Positions 22,601 through 36,194 of a stretch of DNA of 64,000 nt are shown piece by piece. The first letter of the stretch is position 1; every line of letters starts with the position of its first letter. The notes under the pieces were generated by a model. That model was not told the DNA's origin. It saw only the letters and a list, made by a program, of their open reading frames with translations, and ran no database searches. Made by a program: the position numbers and the translations under genes. Origin of the DNA: Dasypus novemcinctus (taxonomy: Eukaryota; Chordata; Mammalia; Cingulata; Dasypodidae); assembly GCF_030445035.2 (NCBI RefSeq), contig NW_026688628.1, positions 992,001-1,056,000 of the forward strand, read 5' to 3'.

Positions 22601-25600
22601 CCAGAATCTTCCCTGCATGTTCTGCTGAGCCCTCTGACTCACTTCAATGGAATTGGTAAGACGGTATTTCTGTAGAAGTCCAAAGTCCTTGGTTGGGGAA
22701 GGAGACTGAGGCTGTACCCCCACAAAAGACAGAAGAAGAGAGTCGGGAATCAATCCTTAAACCAGACTTGGGACCCCAAAGAAACACCCATAAGGCATCC
22801 AGCCTGAGTGTACATAAGATAACTGAGTGCAGCAGAGGAGATATTTACAGCTTCTCTATATCTGCTCATTAGGGAGCATCTGCCTTTTTGTTGATCCAAC
22901 CTTGAATAATCATTTCCTTCCTTGACATTGATCTGGGGAGGGAGAATGTTTTTCTTGATTTTCTGTTCTCCAAACACTGGGTTATGAGTCAGGGAAGTCA
23001 AGAGTTTACTATTCCTCTTCCAAGAACTCTCCCCTCTTCCACACCTCTAACCTGGTAGTAACTTACCTCCAACATTGACTTAAAATTTACTCCAAAAGTT
23101 AACACTGAGGGGCCCATGTGCCCTAGGTCTCTTGATTTTCCAAATCACTGGCATGGTTTCTGGATACAGTGTACTCTAGGAGTTACTATCAGAAAATTGC
23201 CATTCTCTTCAAGAAAGTAGAGATCTGTGTTCATCTGACATAAAATCATGACTGCTAAAACCCTTTAATTGATCATGTTATTCCAAATCTATTAGGAATA
23301 TAATGTTTGTAACATGTTAAGACCTATAATGTAGTCCCTCATCTATAAAATGATTGCTGATTACGAGAACTGTATTGAGAGATTTTTAGATACCATGTAC
23401 CTTATAGTGAATGTCTCAGTTAATTTCCTCCATATACTTTAAGAATGCTCAAATAATTTAGTTAATAGATCAAGTATAATTTATTTTATTAAAGACTAAA
23501 AAGAAAATTATTTGTATATTTTAATTTTTTATTATACTAACATAAATGCTACTCAAAAATTTGCATTTTATAGTTTACTGGTAAAAATGAATTCATGATA
23601 TTGCACTGTGCTTAACATAAATCACTTAAACATTACAAAACCTCAAACAGAATATCTGAAAGGTTTTTGGAGGTTATATTATATTTTATTGAATTGAACT
23701 TCCAAAATTTTGTCAATTTTAATGTATGTTCTATCATTTTTCACTAAATTCTTCAGGAAATCTAAAGATTTGGTATTAAAATAGGTTTTGATTTTCTTGA
23801 AATGTCTAAAACATGCCAGTTTGAATTAGCCTTCAGATTTTCAGGTCAAAAAGATATGCAAATCATAGTATGCAGAGTATGTTTTAACATATTTATGATA
23901 AGTTTGTTTACAGCTATGACAGAAATACCTTCAACTGTCAGATATAATAAAAAGACCACCCCAAATAAATAAAAGGTATGATGGGCCTAGTTACTATTTA
24001 GTGAAAGAACCATCTCATTTGTCAACTTTCCACACCAAATTCTTAAAAGTATTCAAAAAGCTTTTGCACCTTCTAATTGTCAAACTGTGTGTTCATGTGG
24101 TAGAAGATACTACCACATTTCCTAAAATAATAAAGTACTGTTATTGCTTGGAAATTATGTTTTTCTTTTCATCTCAAATTTATTTTAAGTGGCATATTGT
24201 CCTATACAAGGAATGATCTGATATTTGCTGTGTAATTCTACCCATTAGTAATACTTACACCAACAATTTGATACATGTTTTATTCAGTTACAGTACATGT
24301 TTCCCTGTGATTTGATCAACAAAAAGTATTAACACAATATAAAGCTTTTTTCCTTTTCCATCCTTCCTTCCTCTTTTCTTGTTGTTTTTTTTTTTTTAAG
24401 AGCAGTTCAGTGATTTGGGGGTTAGTTAATACAATACAGTGAGCCTAAACGGAAAAGTAAAAAATGACACATCACGAATGCATACAACTCATACACCTCT
24501 TATTAACTCAATCTGTAGCAAATATTCCACAACAAAGTAAGGTGGTCTCAGAGCGGTGTTGTGAGGGCATCGTGTCCATTTTGATGATGGTTTTTTAAGC
24601 TCACAACTTCTCTACTGGTAATATCTACAAAGAGGAATGTGAAGAAACAGACACATCTAAGAAATGTGGAGAAAGAAGAAGCAGTGAAACAAGAAAAAAT
24701 CTTGCTAAGAGAGGGAAGCCCCATAAGTGAGAGCTAAGGCCAGAAAAGACAGACTGTAGAAGGAAGATATTTTAGGTATCCAGTATCTACTTGCACTCAG
24801 GCTTTTTAGATAGGCAGAACTTTGAAATATTTTGCTTCCTTTATGTATGTACCCTGTTAGGTCTCAAGTTACCACTAATAACAGGGTTACTTTTAGCCAT
24901 AACACATTCCCGCAGTACCTGTGAGGAATCTCTGAAGTTACCAAGGAAGGGTCTAAGCTCACCAATTCTTTCTTGAATGAAGATGAAGGTGGAAGCACTG
25001 CTCCCAGGAAGGGCAGGGAGATGCTCCCACTCACGAGGTCTCTAGAAAATACAATTGTGTTTCCTCATCATCAGAGAAATGTAGACTTGAAGTAGTTTAG
25101 GGAAGCATTTAGAGTTTCTGTACCTTGATGGATGTCATTCCCGTGAGCATCATTAATGAAGTATTCTTTTGCTTTTCTCCTCCATGAGATATTTAATTTT
25201 CCAGAGGAAAGAAAGAAAAACACTATAAAATCTTGTGCTAATTTTGACCTTTGGGAGACAGCTTTGGAGCTCCATGTTCATTTATTTTCCCAGTGCACTC
25301 CTTCCTCCCAGGAGTAGATCACCTCTCTTTAGGTGTGGGCTCTTGGATTGCAAGATTCCCCTGAGTGATTTCCCTATTGCTCAGTCTGGAGAGAGATTCT
25401 GGATACACTAAAATCTCTTCTGAATCTTACCTGTCTCTTCTGGCATTGGCTCTCATTCATGAGGCCATCCTCTCTAAACAAGATTTCCTCAAGTCTCACT
25501 GCTTCTGTTTTCTCCAGCATAGTTAACAATATCTGTTCAACTCACTCAACTCTTTGTTTTCTCAGTCATTAAATAAATATTTTTTCAGAATACTGTAAGG

Positions 25601-25780
25601 TAAGCACTAAACTATATTCTGGGGATGATGAAAGATATAAGTTTTGTGCTTGATCTCAAACATCTCCAAGTCTAAAAAGGCCAAAGACATGAAAATAAAT
25701 AGATCTTCTTAACATAGTATACTCAATCCTGATAAAATATAATTCTATCTGAATAAAGATTTACCTTTCCATTTATGCTT
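19660..25780. other. Intergenic DNA upstream of the olfactory receptor gene
   Basis: No gene is supported. A CA microsatellite lies at about 20519-20540. A block at about 19825-19920 and another at 25560-25680 ('cattaaataaatattt... ctggggatgatg') resemble old LINE2-type 3' ends, with low certainty. A T-run is at about 24384-24399. The non-coding first exon and promoter of the receptor gene may be here, but I cannot place them. Confidence 0.5.
21700..22071 (+). other. Possible processed insert with poly(A) tail
   Basis: A moderately GC-rich block contains AATAAA-type signals (about 21933 and 21954) and ends in a 14-base A run (22058-22071). That is the form of a reverse-transcribed transcript or an LTR/LINE tail. 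I recognise no coding sequence in it and see no target duplication. Confidence 0.25.
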
Positions 25781-25789
25781 AAAAAGTCT

Positions 25790-27440
25790 CCTGGGACTTT
25801 GACAGGGATAAAAATGAAGCTATGGATTTCTGGGTAGTACTGGTAACTTAATAATAGGACTTCTTCCTATCCATGAATAGAGAATATCTTACCAATTCCT
25901 TACACCCTCTCTAATTTCTTGCAACAGTATTTTCTAGTTTTCATTGTGCAAGTCCTTAACCTATTCAGTTAAAATTATTCCTAAGTAATTTGTTGTTTTA
26001 GATGCTATGGTATATGGATTTTTTAAATGTACAATTAAGAATGTTCTTTGCAGGTGTATAAATCAGGACAAATTTTTGCATGTTACTTCCACAGCTTGGA
26101 GTGGATATGGCTCAGGTGCTAGAACACCTTCATTGTTCAATCCTTGACCCCCAGAAACTAAAAAAAATCTCATACCTTGTATTTGGCTTCATTCATTTAT
26201 GAGATCTAGAGGTTTCTTGTGGATGCTTTGTCATATTCCCTATAAAGGAACATGACATCATGAAAACAGATAGTTTTACTTCTTCCTTTCTAATTTGGAT
26301 TCATTTTATTTATTTTTGTGGCTTAATTTCCTAACTCCCAGTACATTACTGAATAGCAATAGAGAAAGAAGCCATCCTTGTCTTGTTCCAGAGCTTAAGA
26401 GGATGGCTTTCATTCTTTCAGCATTGAAGATAAGATTACTTGTGTTTTCACATATATGCTGTTAATCATGTTGAGGAAGGTACTTTCTTTTTTTATTATT
26501 CTGAGTGATTTTATCATGAAACAGTGTTGGAACGTATCGCTCACATTTTTGCACTAATTGAGATTTTCATGTGATTTTTCTCTTCATTGTGTTAATGTGG
26601 TATATTACACTGATTTCCTTATTTTGAACACTCTTGAGTACTGAGATATATCTCACTAGGACAAGGATACATCTAATATTCTGTTGGATTTGATAAGCCA
26701 GTTTTTGTTGAGTGATTTTGGATCTATATTTTTTAGAGAAATTTATTCCTTGGTTTTCTTTCCTTATGTCTTTATGTAGCTTTGGTATCAAAATAATTTT
26801 AGGATCATAGAATGAGTTTGGAGAGATACCCTGAGTTCAGATTGGAAGATTTTGAGTATTATAATTATTTCTTCTTAGAATATTTCATAGATTTCATTAT
26901 GGAAACTATCTGATTCTACACTTATATTTTTTTAGGGGGAGGTATTTGATGAATTATTGAATCTCTTCTCTTGTTACACTTTTGGTGAGATCAATTAGGT
27001 CAATTTAGTAATTTGGGTAAATTGTGTGTTTCTAAGAATTGGTCCATTTCTTCCAGGTTATCTAGATATCGGCAGACAATTGTCCATAATAGTCATTCAT
27101 AATCCCTTTAATATCACCAATATCTAGCAAGATCCCTGGTTTCATTCTGGATTTTAGTGATTTCATTCCTCTCTGTTTTTTCTTTCCCAATCTAAATAAA
27201 CATTGTCTATTTTATTGAACTATTCCAAGAATCAATTCCATTGGTTCTTTCAATTATTTTATTCTATTTCTTTTCTTTCCATGTAAATATTTATTATCTA
27301 AATCCTTCTACTATATTTGGGTTCAGTTTGCCCTTCATTTTTAGTTACTGCAAATCTGTAGTTAAGCTATTGATTTGTGATGTTTTAAAATATGTGGGTT
27401 CACACCTATAAGTTTTCCTGAATCTTTTAAATTCATCCCT
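25790..27440 (-). mobile_element. Old L1 ORF2 fragment, minus strand
   Basis: The plus strand reads as the reverse of L1 ORF2: 'CTTCCTATCCATGAATAGAG', 'GTTTTACTTCTTCCTTTCTA', 'CCATCCTTGTCTTGTTCCAG' and a minus-strand reverse transcriptase piece at 26567-26791 ('IPKLHKDIRKENQGIN'). It covers the middle of ORF2, is strongly diverged with many breaks, and lacks both ends. It is much older than L1 copies A and B. A SINE is inserted in it at about 26096-26168. Confidence 0.8.
26096..26168 (+). mobile_element. Short tRNA-derived SINE inside an old L1
   Basis: A block with an A-box-like 'GGATATGGCTCAGGTGCTAGA', a B box 'GTTCAATCC' at 26135-26143 and a short A-run interrupts otherwise continuous reverse L1 sequence. 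The form matches the head of the tRNA-derived SINEs elsewhere in this window. Its edges are approximate. Confidence 0.6.
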
Positions 27441-30299
27441 AAACTGGCCTAACAAAGAAATTAATTTAGCCACAAAATAAATAACAAAATGGACCATGAT
27501 GGATAGTAGATTTAAATGACAGCTGTCATTTTAGAAGATGGTCCCCACTGAAGAATTTGAGATTCTGTATTAGTGAATAGGTTTCACATGAAAATGAAGT
27601 CCAAAATTCTCAAAAGTCAAAATTCAGGTAAGAGATACCTGTATAAAAGTAATATTTTTGGAATTATAGCAGAATTTTAAAGGTTAAGAATGTATATACA
27701 CACTAATGCAATATGGATATCAAGATAAACACTTGCACTGACACTGGTGCTACCTGTTGGGAAAGCTTTCTCGATGATGAGCCAGTGTGCACTTTGAAAT
27801 CAAAGCCCCTTTGTGGCCTGAAAAGCTGTAGGTGGAAAAATTAGCATTAAGTGATTCTGACTTCCAAAGGGTAAAACAATTTCAGATGTAAATCCTCTCT
27901 TTTCCACCAAGACCTCCAAGAATTCACACAAATATGGGCCCAACAAATGAACTTAACACAATCTTAAATACAGATAAACACTAAGAAAACAAGTTACCAT
28001 GACTAAGAGCCAGAAGAAAAGCAAATAGTGGGAAAAGGCCTTTAACTGTGTCAGAGTTTGAAATTGTTCAGACACAGTATATGAAACAACACTTTTTAAT
28101 GAGTTTTATAAAATTAAAAAGAGTATTGCAAATATATAAATTGGCATAAACATATTTCAATAATGAAATAAATAGAACCTCTAAAGCTAAAATGTACAAT
28201 GCTGAAAATTTAAAATTTCTATGCAGTTGAACTGGGAGAAATTTAGCTACCATGAAAACCAAATCCCTTGCAACCTCAAAGAGGAATCAGGAGAAAAAAA
28301 AAACAAATTTACATCTGTGAAATTTTACACCCGATGCTTTTTCTGTATCCCTGCGGTTACTGCCAGTAAAGCATTCCCTCCCATGATATTTTCTTCCCAC
28401 AGCAAAACAGAACTTCTGTGGCTCATTCAAGTAATTTTTTTGCTCCACTGGTGATTTCATCCTTGAATAATGAATAAATACAAAACATCTTCATTCTGGA
28501 AACTCCAGGAGATGAAATATATGAACCACACTTAGGATGATGTATCTCAGAGCTCTTAATATGTGGGTGCTTCCAGTTCTTCTGAGAAGGGTGATCTGGT
28601 ATTGAGGAGAAATGGAAAGAGCGGCATTGGTGAAAGACTCTAGGAGGTGAAATGCAGGACCTCCTTATTTAGTACTGTTACTCTAGAATTTGCTTCTATT
28701 GGAAACTCAGCTCCTGGCAGTGGAGGAAGGAATCATTGCTCCTATGTTTGAAATATAGTCACTTAGACACTGTCTACATTATTACAGTAAATTATAAGAG
28801 GCAAACACTCCGTTAGAGTTTTCTACTGTGTCTTAGTTTAAATGATGTTCCCTGGACCTGAGGGTGTTCATTCTACTTCCCCCACTCTGGACAGTTAATC
28901 TTCAATTGACAGTGTTCATCTTCTCTAAATTTCTCATGGTACGGTCCCAGTAGATAATTATTTTACACACAACATAATACAATTGAAGAGAACAGAGCTC
29001 ACTCACAATGAGTCTTCACCTACTTCTGTCTGAAAAAACACTTCATGGTTTACAGGCAGCAATCAAGTTTCCCACTTCTCCAGGAAAAAATATTGTTTCC
29101 CTCTGTAACCTCGTGTTTATCTCTCACCCAATTTATTGAAGTTTCTTTAGTTGAATGCCAAATTTTAAGGCTGTTCTTCAAGGTTTCCCATTTTTGAAAA
29201 ACCCTAAAATGCAGTTTAGTTTCATCAGTAACACACAACATGATATTTTTTCTTGTATCTTGATGTTTGTAATTTTTGGTACAGATTCTTAAGGAATAAA
29301 TGTTCCATGAGAGCAAAATTTATGTCCTAGTTTAGAGTGAATCATTGTTTCCACATATTTTAGTGTCCTGGATAAGGAATAGGGGAGTAAGTAAAGGTTT
29401 AGGTAAGTATGTACATTCTAGGAAAAGATAACAGAGTTGAAATGTGCTTTATGTTTCACTAATGGTGTGCTTTAAAAAGTCTTATTTTAAAAAAATTTTA
29501 TGTAACCAGAGTAAGTCTGCATAAAAACCTAAAATTGTGTCCTAATATCTGGGTTTAATATTTGAGAAAAGGTATCATAGCAAATAGGGAAACATGCACC
29601 TTATTTTTGTGATCTGTAAATATGAATTATTTTTGTAGGGACGGCTTAGTGAAATTTCTGGAAAAAAAGTCCTTAACTATGAAAATAAGTTTTAAGGGGT
29701 AACCTTACATCACTGGGGAGAATTACAGAAATTATTGAGACCATCAGTATTTGAAGGATCAAAAATTGTGTTGTTGATTACAACCTCACTTAACTTATGA
29801 TTTAGAATGTGCAGGAGAAAGGATTATATCAGAGATGGAATTTGAATTATTGTAAACCAATTAGATGATGTCTCCAGATCAGGATGTGACATCTTTCTGG
29901 AGCCAATGAATAAAAACCCTGATAGCTGGTACACAGCCTTTGCTAAGGGAGATTATTTTTCACCAAAGTCATTAAACACAAGTACTGGCAGTGACTGCAG
30001 TACACCTGCATCACTCCCGCATCTGCTTTAATTTTATATATACAGAATTACCTGTGTGAAATATTTCACAATTGAAAATTCAGACAGCAATTTCTGCCTG
30101 CAATACTGATTCCAGGGAATACAATAAGAAAGACCACAAGATGTAAAATAATACAAAAGAAACAGGTGTCTTTGATATAAAAAAAATTAAAGAAATAGAG
30201 TTCTGATATTAGACAAATAACAGCTTATCTTTCTATATACTTATAAAGAATAAATTTAGATCTCCCAGTGTTTGATCTCTATTAGTCATGAGCAATTTT
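27441..30299. other. Intergenic DNA, nothing recognised
   Basis: AT-rich with no supportable gene, RNA or named repeat. Open frames at 28068-28454 and 29050-29316 have no motif and unlike composition of a real protein. Confidence 0.5.
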
Positions 30300-31252
30300 C
30301 TAAACTTGAGACAGGAATCCTTTTATAGAAAGAATGTGTCTCAGCATTTTAAAGGCCTGCTTTGTGTCCTTGTTTCTAAGACTATAGATAAAGGGGGTCA
30401 GCATAAGAATGACCACCATGTACATCACTGAGACTAATGCACTTGTCCTTGAGTTCTCAGGAACGGTAGAGCTAAGATACACTCTGAGACTTGTACCATA
30501 AAACAGGGTCACTACTGAGATGTGAGACCAACAAGTACAAAAATGCTTTATACTTGACCTCAGTTCATGAAATTCTCAAAATGGAGGATACAAACTTAGA
30601 GTAAAAGAGAAGGATCCCAGTGAGTGGAATAAAACCCAGAAGTCTAGATGCAAAATACATCACAATGTCATTGAGAAAGGTATCAGAACAAGCAAGGCGA
30701 CTACCTGATTAAGTTCACTGAAAAAGTAGGGCAATTCCAACTCTGAAGAAAAAAACAATTGCTAAATCATTAAGCATTATAAAAGGGAGTATAAAACACT
30801 CAATATCTAGGATGTCAGCAGCAGGAGGGCACAGAGCCGGGGGTTCATGATGACCATGTAGTGCAGGGGGTCACAGATGGCCACAAAGTGGTCTTAGGGC
30901 ATTACAGTCAAGAGGGAGTTATCTAATTGTCCAGAAAGTGTGAAAAAATATATCTGTCTGAAGCAATTTTCAAAAGTTATGATTTTTCTTTCTGTCTAGA
31001 TGTTCAGCAGCATCTTTGGGACTGTGGTGGAGGTGAAACAGATATCTTTAAAAGACAAGTTGGAGAGGAATGAGTATATAGATGTGTGGAGGTGGGAGTC
31101 CAAGATGATGGCCAGGATGATGAGCAGGTTCCTGGGAAGGTGACCGGTTACATCAACAGTAACAGCCCAGAGAGGAGAGGCTGCACTCCCATATCATCTG
31201 AGATACCCAGGAGGGCAAATTCTAAGACACATGTTTGGTTTTCTGTTTCCAT
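30300..31252 (-). pseudogene. Olfactory receptor pseudogene, OR7-like
   Basis: This is a minus-strand relative of the intact receptor at 18636-19607. The start ('METENQTCVLEFALLG', with an N-glycosylation site at the fourth codon) is at 31252, just after a splice acceptor at 31270-31269. TM1 begins normally, but the frame then breaks. Further pieces can be followed as fragments: the TM2/TM3 region near 30950-31130, an altered DRY region near 30890 where the conserved motif has decayed, and TM6/TM7 to the end at 30300-30512 ('LTPFIYSLRNKD'). Several frameshifts and a stop separate these, so no receptor can be made. Its 11-kb distance and same orientation suggest a tandem copy within one cluster. 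Confidence 0.9.
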
Positions 31253-31574
31253 GTAGAGGATGAAATTCCTAGAAGAGATATCAGAGCAATGCAAATTTAG
31301 CCACACACAGTAATCATAAAAAATACAATACATGATATGATTAGTTTTATAAGCACATTAAGTTTATATTTTTATAGATTTTATACAGATTTAATTCCCT
31401 TATCTTAAAATGTCAGGGAAATCAAAAGCTCCTGTTTCTCCTTGATAATTTCTGACTAGCCATACTTCTCCAAAATGAAAAACACTATACCAAGACAGTA
31501 TTATCCACTACAAATTATCTCAGACTTTATTTTAATCAACAAACCTAATGACCAGTCTTTTTGTACCTGAGACA

Positions 31575-32245
31575 AAATAGTGAAGAAGAAGAAGAACAAA
31601 GTTGTAGGAACTACATTACCTAATTGCAACACAGTATAAAAACACAATAATTAAACAGTATCCTGTTGATGAATAAACAAATAGAATAAAACACCTTGCA
31701 AATGTGTTCAATGGGTGTTTCACAGAGGCAATTTAATATAGACAGTTTGGTCTTCTCAACAAATGATATTGGAACAATAGGTTATATTCAGGCCAAACAA
31801 AAAGGAACTTAAGCACAGGTTGTAAATATTTCATAAAAATTAAATCAAAATGAATCATATCACTTAAAAGTAAAATGCATCATAACTCTTCTAGAATAAA
31901 CATATGGGAAATATAGGTGCCCAGGGTGTAGAAATGAGTTTTTAGATAAAGGACCCAAAGCATGATCTATGAGAAATGAAAATTTATAAGTTGTTTTTAT
32001 TCAAATGTAAATTTATGCTCTATGCAGGACATTCATAAAGGATTGAAGAGAAAATCTACAGATTTGTAAAAAACAATTAACAAAACACACCTGTTAAATG
32101 ATTGACATCCAAATTTACAAAGAAGATTTAACACCCCAATATAAGAAAGCAAATGCTGAATATTTTTTTAATGTAGTATTTTTACAAAATCAATAAAAAA
32201 AACGGTCAAAAGATCTGAACAGAATCCTAAGCTAAGAATATATAC
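31575..32245 (+). mobile_element. Old L1 ORF2 3' fragment
   Basis: The order of phrases matches the last third of L1 ORF2: a 'ACACAGTATAAAAACACAAT' block, 'TTCTCAACAAATGATATTGG', 'TTCTAGAATAAACATA' and 'AAAAGATCTGAACAGAA' near 32205. It is strongly diverged with no open frame. It leads directly into an L1 3' end at about 32250. Confidence 0.7.
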
Positions 32246-32249
32246 CCTT

Positions 32250-32385
32250 CCAAGTAAACATTCTGTGGGAGGAGTGGAGGGGTGGGGGGTGGGTTACGTG
32301 GGAACCTCATAATTTTTAACGTAACATTTTTTTGTGATCTGTGAATCTTCAAATAATACAATAAAAAATAAATGCTAAAAAATGT
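32250..32385 (+). mobile_element. L1 3' end with A-rich tail
   Basis: A G-rich run ('GGAGTGGAGGGGTGGGGGGTG') followed by 'GGGAACCTCAT', 'AACGTAACATTTTTTTGTG' and 'CAATAAAAAATAAATG' matches the terminal part of L1 copy B at 55890-55985. It may be the true 3' end of the ORF2 fragment just upstream, or a separate tail. Confidence 0.65.
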
Positions 32386-33825
32386 TGGGTTAGCCAAGCT
32401 CAGTATTTCTTAAGTAGTTTGGGATAATAAGCACAAATCCTGATTTGCCTAGACTTTGTTCATTTATCTGAGCAATGCTGGGATATAGAAAACTCCAGAT
32501 ACAGCTAGAATGTGATATTTTAGGCATTGGCACTTCTGGTTTAAAGGTTCCTGCGTATTTTGAATCATGTGAAGTTGCACTTTCACAATAAAATCCCATT
32601 TTGTTTTACCAATTCTATTTCCCTAGGTGTCAGTGTCTATGGCAAATGCTATATTTTAAGTATAACAAATATTGCTTTAACAGTGCAATATGTTATTCTC
32701 AGTCATATCAAATTTGACTTTTACAAATAGAAGTCACCCTCCAGTTAAGCTTGTATTGTTTACCTCAATGAGACCTCAGAATATATTGGCAAAAGCTACA
32801 ATTTAGACATAAAATTACTGTTTTCCCAGGACTGGTAATTTTTAGTTGTAGCAAGATCTGCTTTAGAAATAGAAACAAAAAACATCCTGGTGGTTCAAAG
32901 GAGAGGCACTGGCATCCAAACACATTCAATCTGGCACCAACGCTGGTTCTTTCATGGAAAAAACTGGTCACTGGATAGTTTAGCAGAGCTAAGCCAGTAC
33001 TTGTCCATTTAAATTGGGAATTTCTATGGCTGAGAAATCACATTCACCGCTCTGCCCTGAATTCTACAGGATTTAGGAATCTCAGAAAGGGAAATCAGAA
33101 TATGCTCTGCCTAAATTGTGAACTTGCTGAAACCAAGAAATCACAAGAACTCCAAAAACAAGTGGAAATGCAGCTATTCATCTGAAAGACTATTACACGG
33201 GGTGCTAAATCTTGTAGTCAGAAGAATAGATTGTCAGAAAGACTGACAACAGAACAACACATTAATAAGAAGTCCTAAGAAAAGGTGACCAAAGCTGTCC
33301 TGAGCATCGCAGGTTTATGCCAAAGAAATAGCAAAGATTGATAAACCATCCTGCCAGATGCAAATAAAATTCACAAGTATAAACACAATGAAATACTATC
33401 CTTATAAACAAAGGCAGATGTTAACAATGAGCTAAATTAATGTGAAATCACACATTTTAAAAATGTGTGGGGTTTTATATATTTATAAAATATATTTTAT
33501 TTTTTCCAAAAAAATAATAAGGAGCTCTCATCTGCTTCTGGGGTGGTAGAGACTAACTGGGAAGGAAGGTGATGCTCCACCACCAGATGGTTCTGTTTTT
33601 ATTAAACCCCGATGAAGGAAAATGCATAGCATGAATTATTTGAATCTGTCTTTTTTATTATCATTTAAAGGTTTAGACATAGGGATATTTATTCTAGAGA
33701 AACAGGGCAAAACTGTTGTTTGTAAGAGAAGACTTTCAGATAAAGCATATAAATCTAAATGGCAGCATTATTGTACAGTTTTTGACTATGCTTTGAAAAG
33801 CTATGGTTTATACTTAAGATTAGAA
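32386..33825. other. Intergenic DNA, nothing recognised
   Basis: No gene or repeat that I can name. Small open frames on the minus strand (32390-32599, 32765-32971) lack motifs. Confidence 0.5.
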
Positions 33826-33844
33826 TTCTGAGTGAAGTGTTTTT

Positions 33845-34355
33845 TTATTGACTTTGTAATAATATTACATTAAAAAAATATATATATGAGGTCCCATTGA
33901 ACCCTACCACCCCCACCCCACCTCTCCCCCCACCCCCCCAGCAACACTCCTTCCCATCGTCATGACACATCCATTGCATTTGGCAAGTACATCTTTGGGC
34001 ACCTCTGCACCTCATGGTCAATGGTCCACATCATGGCCCATACTCTCCCCCATTCCATCCAGTGGGCCCTGTGAGGATTTACGATGTCCAGTGATTGCCC
34101 CTGAAGCACCATCCAGGGCAGCTCCATGTCCCAAAGCCACCTCCACCTCTCATCTCTTCCTGCCTTTCTCCATACCCATCAGCCATCATGTCCACTTTTC
34201 TCAATCCAATGCCACCTTTTCTATGTGGACCTTGGATTGGCTGTGTCCATTGCACCTCTATGTCAAGAGGGGGCTCAGATTCCACATGGATGCTGGATGC
34301 AATCCTCCCACTTTCAGTTGTAATCACTCTAGGCTCCATGGTGTGGTGGTTGTCC
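33845..34355 (-). mobile_element. Young 5'-truncated L1 tail with 19-bp target duplication
   Basis: This is a 511-bp reverse-oriented piece of the same L1 3' UTR seen in copies A and B. The direct repeat TTCTGAGTGAAGTGTTTTT flanks it at 33826-33844 and 34356-34374 and is identical on both sides. It is about 95% like the tail at 50039-51572 by eye, so both came from closely related recent sources. It holds only 3' UTR and no coding sequence. Confidence 0.9.
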
Positions 34356-35009
34356 TTCTGAGTGAAGTGTTTTTGATGGCCAAATTTAATTTAATCTAAG
34401 TATATGCGTGGATACCTATTAAAGGTACAAATTGAAATGCAAATTCCTGAATAGTAAATAACTTGATTAGTGTCATTAAAATGTTGACTCACTGACTTTT
34501 GTTCTATGATAAAGGAAATGATTGATTGAATTTTATCCTAGAAATATACTGCTGTTAAATTTCCACTCTCTTTTCCTTGCTTCTATAGAGTAATTTTGTC
34601 ACAAGTCTTAAATGTTTTGATTCAATGTTGTGGCTTTATTATATGTGGAATTTTTGAAAGTTCAGCTAAAAATACATGCAAATGTGAAAATTCTGTAGTT
34701 TCCCTTAATTCTGATTTGCGCTTAAGTTTTTGGTTTTAAAATGATTAAAACAATGGCAGTTGCCTCTTTCAGTATTTGTTAGATGTGTGAAGTGGTGATA
34801 AATGTCACAATGATGCTTTTATTTTTTTAGATTATTGCTATAATAGGTTAGTCTTTACCACAAAAGAGTCATTTTTTTAAATGTGCATTTTTTTAATGAA
34901 TCGCTTTTACAAATACAACATTATAAATGTTACAGCTACCTTGAAAAAGTGGGGTGGTATAGGGGATGGAGAGCTTACATTAGAATCCCTCAAAAAATTT
35001 TTCTTTCTT

Positions 35010-36060
35010 TATTTTTTTTAAATGTTACATTAAAAAAAATATAAGAGGACCCAATATATCCCCGACCCCCTCACCCCACTCCTCCCACATCAACAACCTC
35101 TTTCATCATGGCACATTCATTGCATTTGGTGAATACATTTTGGAGAACTGCTGCACCACATGGGTAATGGTTTACATGGTAGTTTAAACTCTCCCCCAGT
35201 CCACCCAGTGGGCCATGGCAGATCATACAATGTCCAGCATCTGTCCTTGCAGTACCACCCAGGACAACTCCAAGTCCTGAAAATGCCCCACATCATATCT
35301 TCTCTTCCCTCTCCTTACCCTCGTAGTTACCATGACCACTTTCGCAACATCAGTGCTACAATTTCTTCCATTACTAATCACAATAGTTCCGTAGTAGATT
35401 ATCACTAAGTCCATTATAAACCATACCCTATTCCTCCATCCTGTGGACCCTGGGATGGTTATGTCCACTCCAAATCTGTGTCAAGAGGGGACTTCGATTC
35501 CACATGGATGATAGATGCAATTCTCCTGCTTGCAGTTGTAGGCACTCCTGGCTCCCTGGTGTGGTGTTTGAACTTCACCTCCCTGTTACCTGGCCAGGGT
35601 AAGTCCAATAAACCAGAGGGTAGGAGTTGCAAGTCCGCTGAGGCTCAGGGCATGGCTGTCACATGGACAGACCAGAGATTCAGGTCTCCTGAGTATACAA
35701 CAACTCCAGTGCCTACCACAGGTTCAGAAAAAGTGACAGAAGAAGCTTGTGTAGAAAGGTCACATCTGAGTCCAACTCCATCACACTCAGGAAGACAAAC
35801 TCCAAAGTAGGGCCATTTGACATGGCTCTGAACTCCAGAGCCATCTGCCATGACCATAGAACCTGTTGGTCTCTGTAGCACTCATGAGAACCAGTACCTG
35901 GGGTTGTATCTACTTTGGATGTTTCTGGGACCCTGCCAAGGCATGCATAAGCATGACTCTTCTGATGACCTCCCGACTCTTTTCTGGAGACTCATAGCCA
36001 TAGAAAATCATTTGTCCATTCCATTTCTCCCTTTTATTCAAGGTCAAAAAGCAGTTTTTA
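35010..36060 (-). mobile_element. Older L1 3' UTR fragment, minus strand
   Basis: On the plus strand it starts with a reversed A-rich tail ('AATGTTACATTAAAAAAAAT') and a C-rich run, then follows the same order as the young reverse tail at 50039-51572 up to about 36055. It is more diverged than that tail. No target duplication is visible. An open frame of 110 codons (35478-35810, plus strand) is antisense to the L1; see findings. Confidence 0.8.
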
Positions 36061-36194
36061 ACATCTGATACTTTTGATATAACTTTTCTGTAATCTAAAG
36101 CAACAAAATTAAAAATAATTAGAAATAAATCCTCTCTTAATATAAAGTCATTATATTTGATAAAATTTTAAATAATAATAAACAGTCATCTTTT

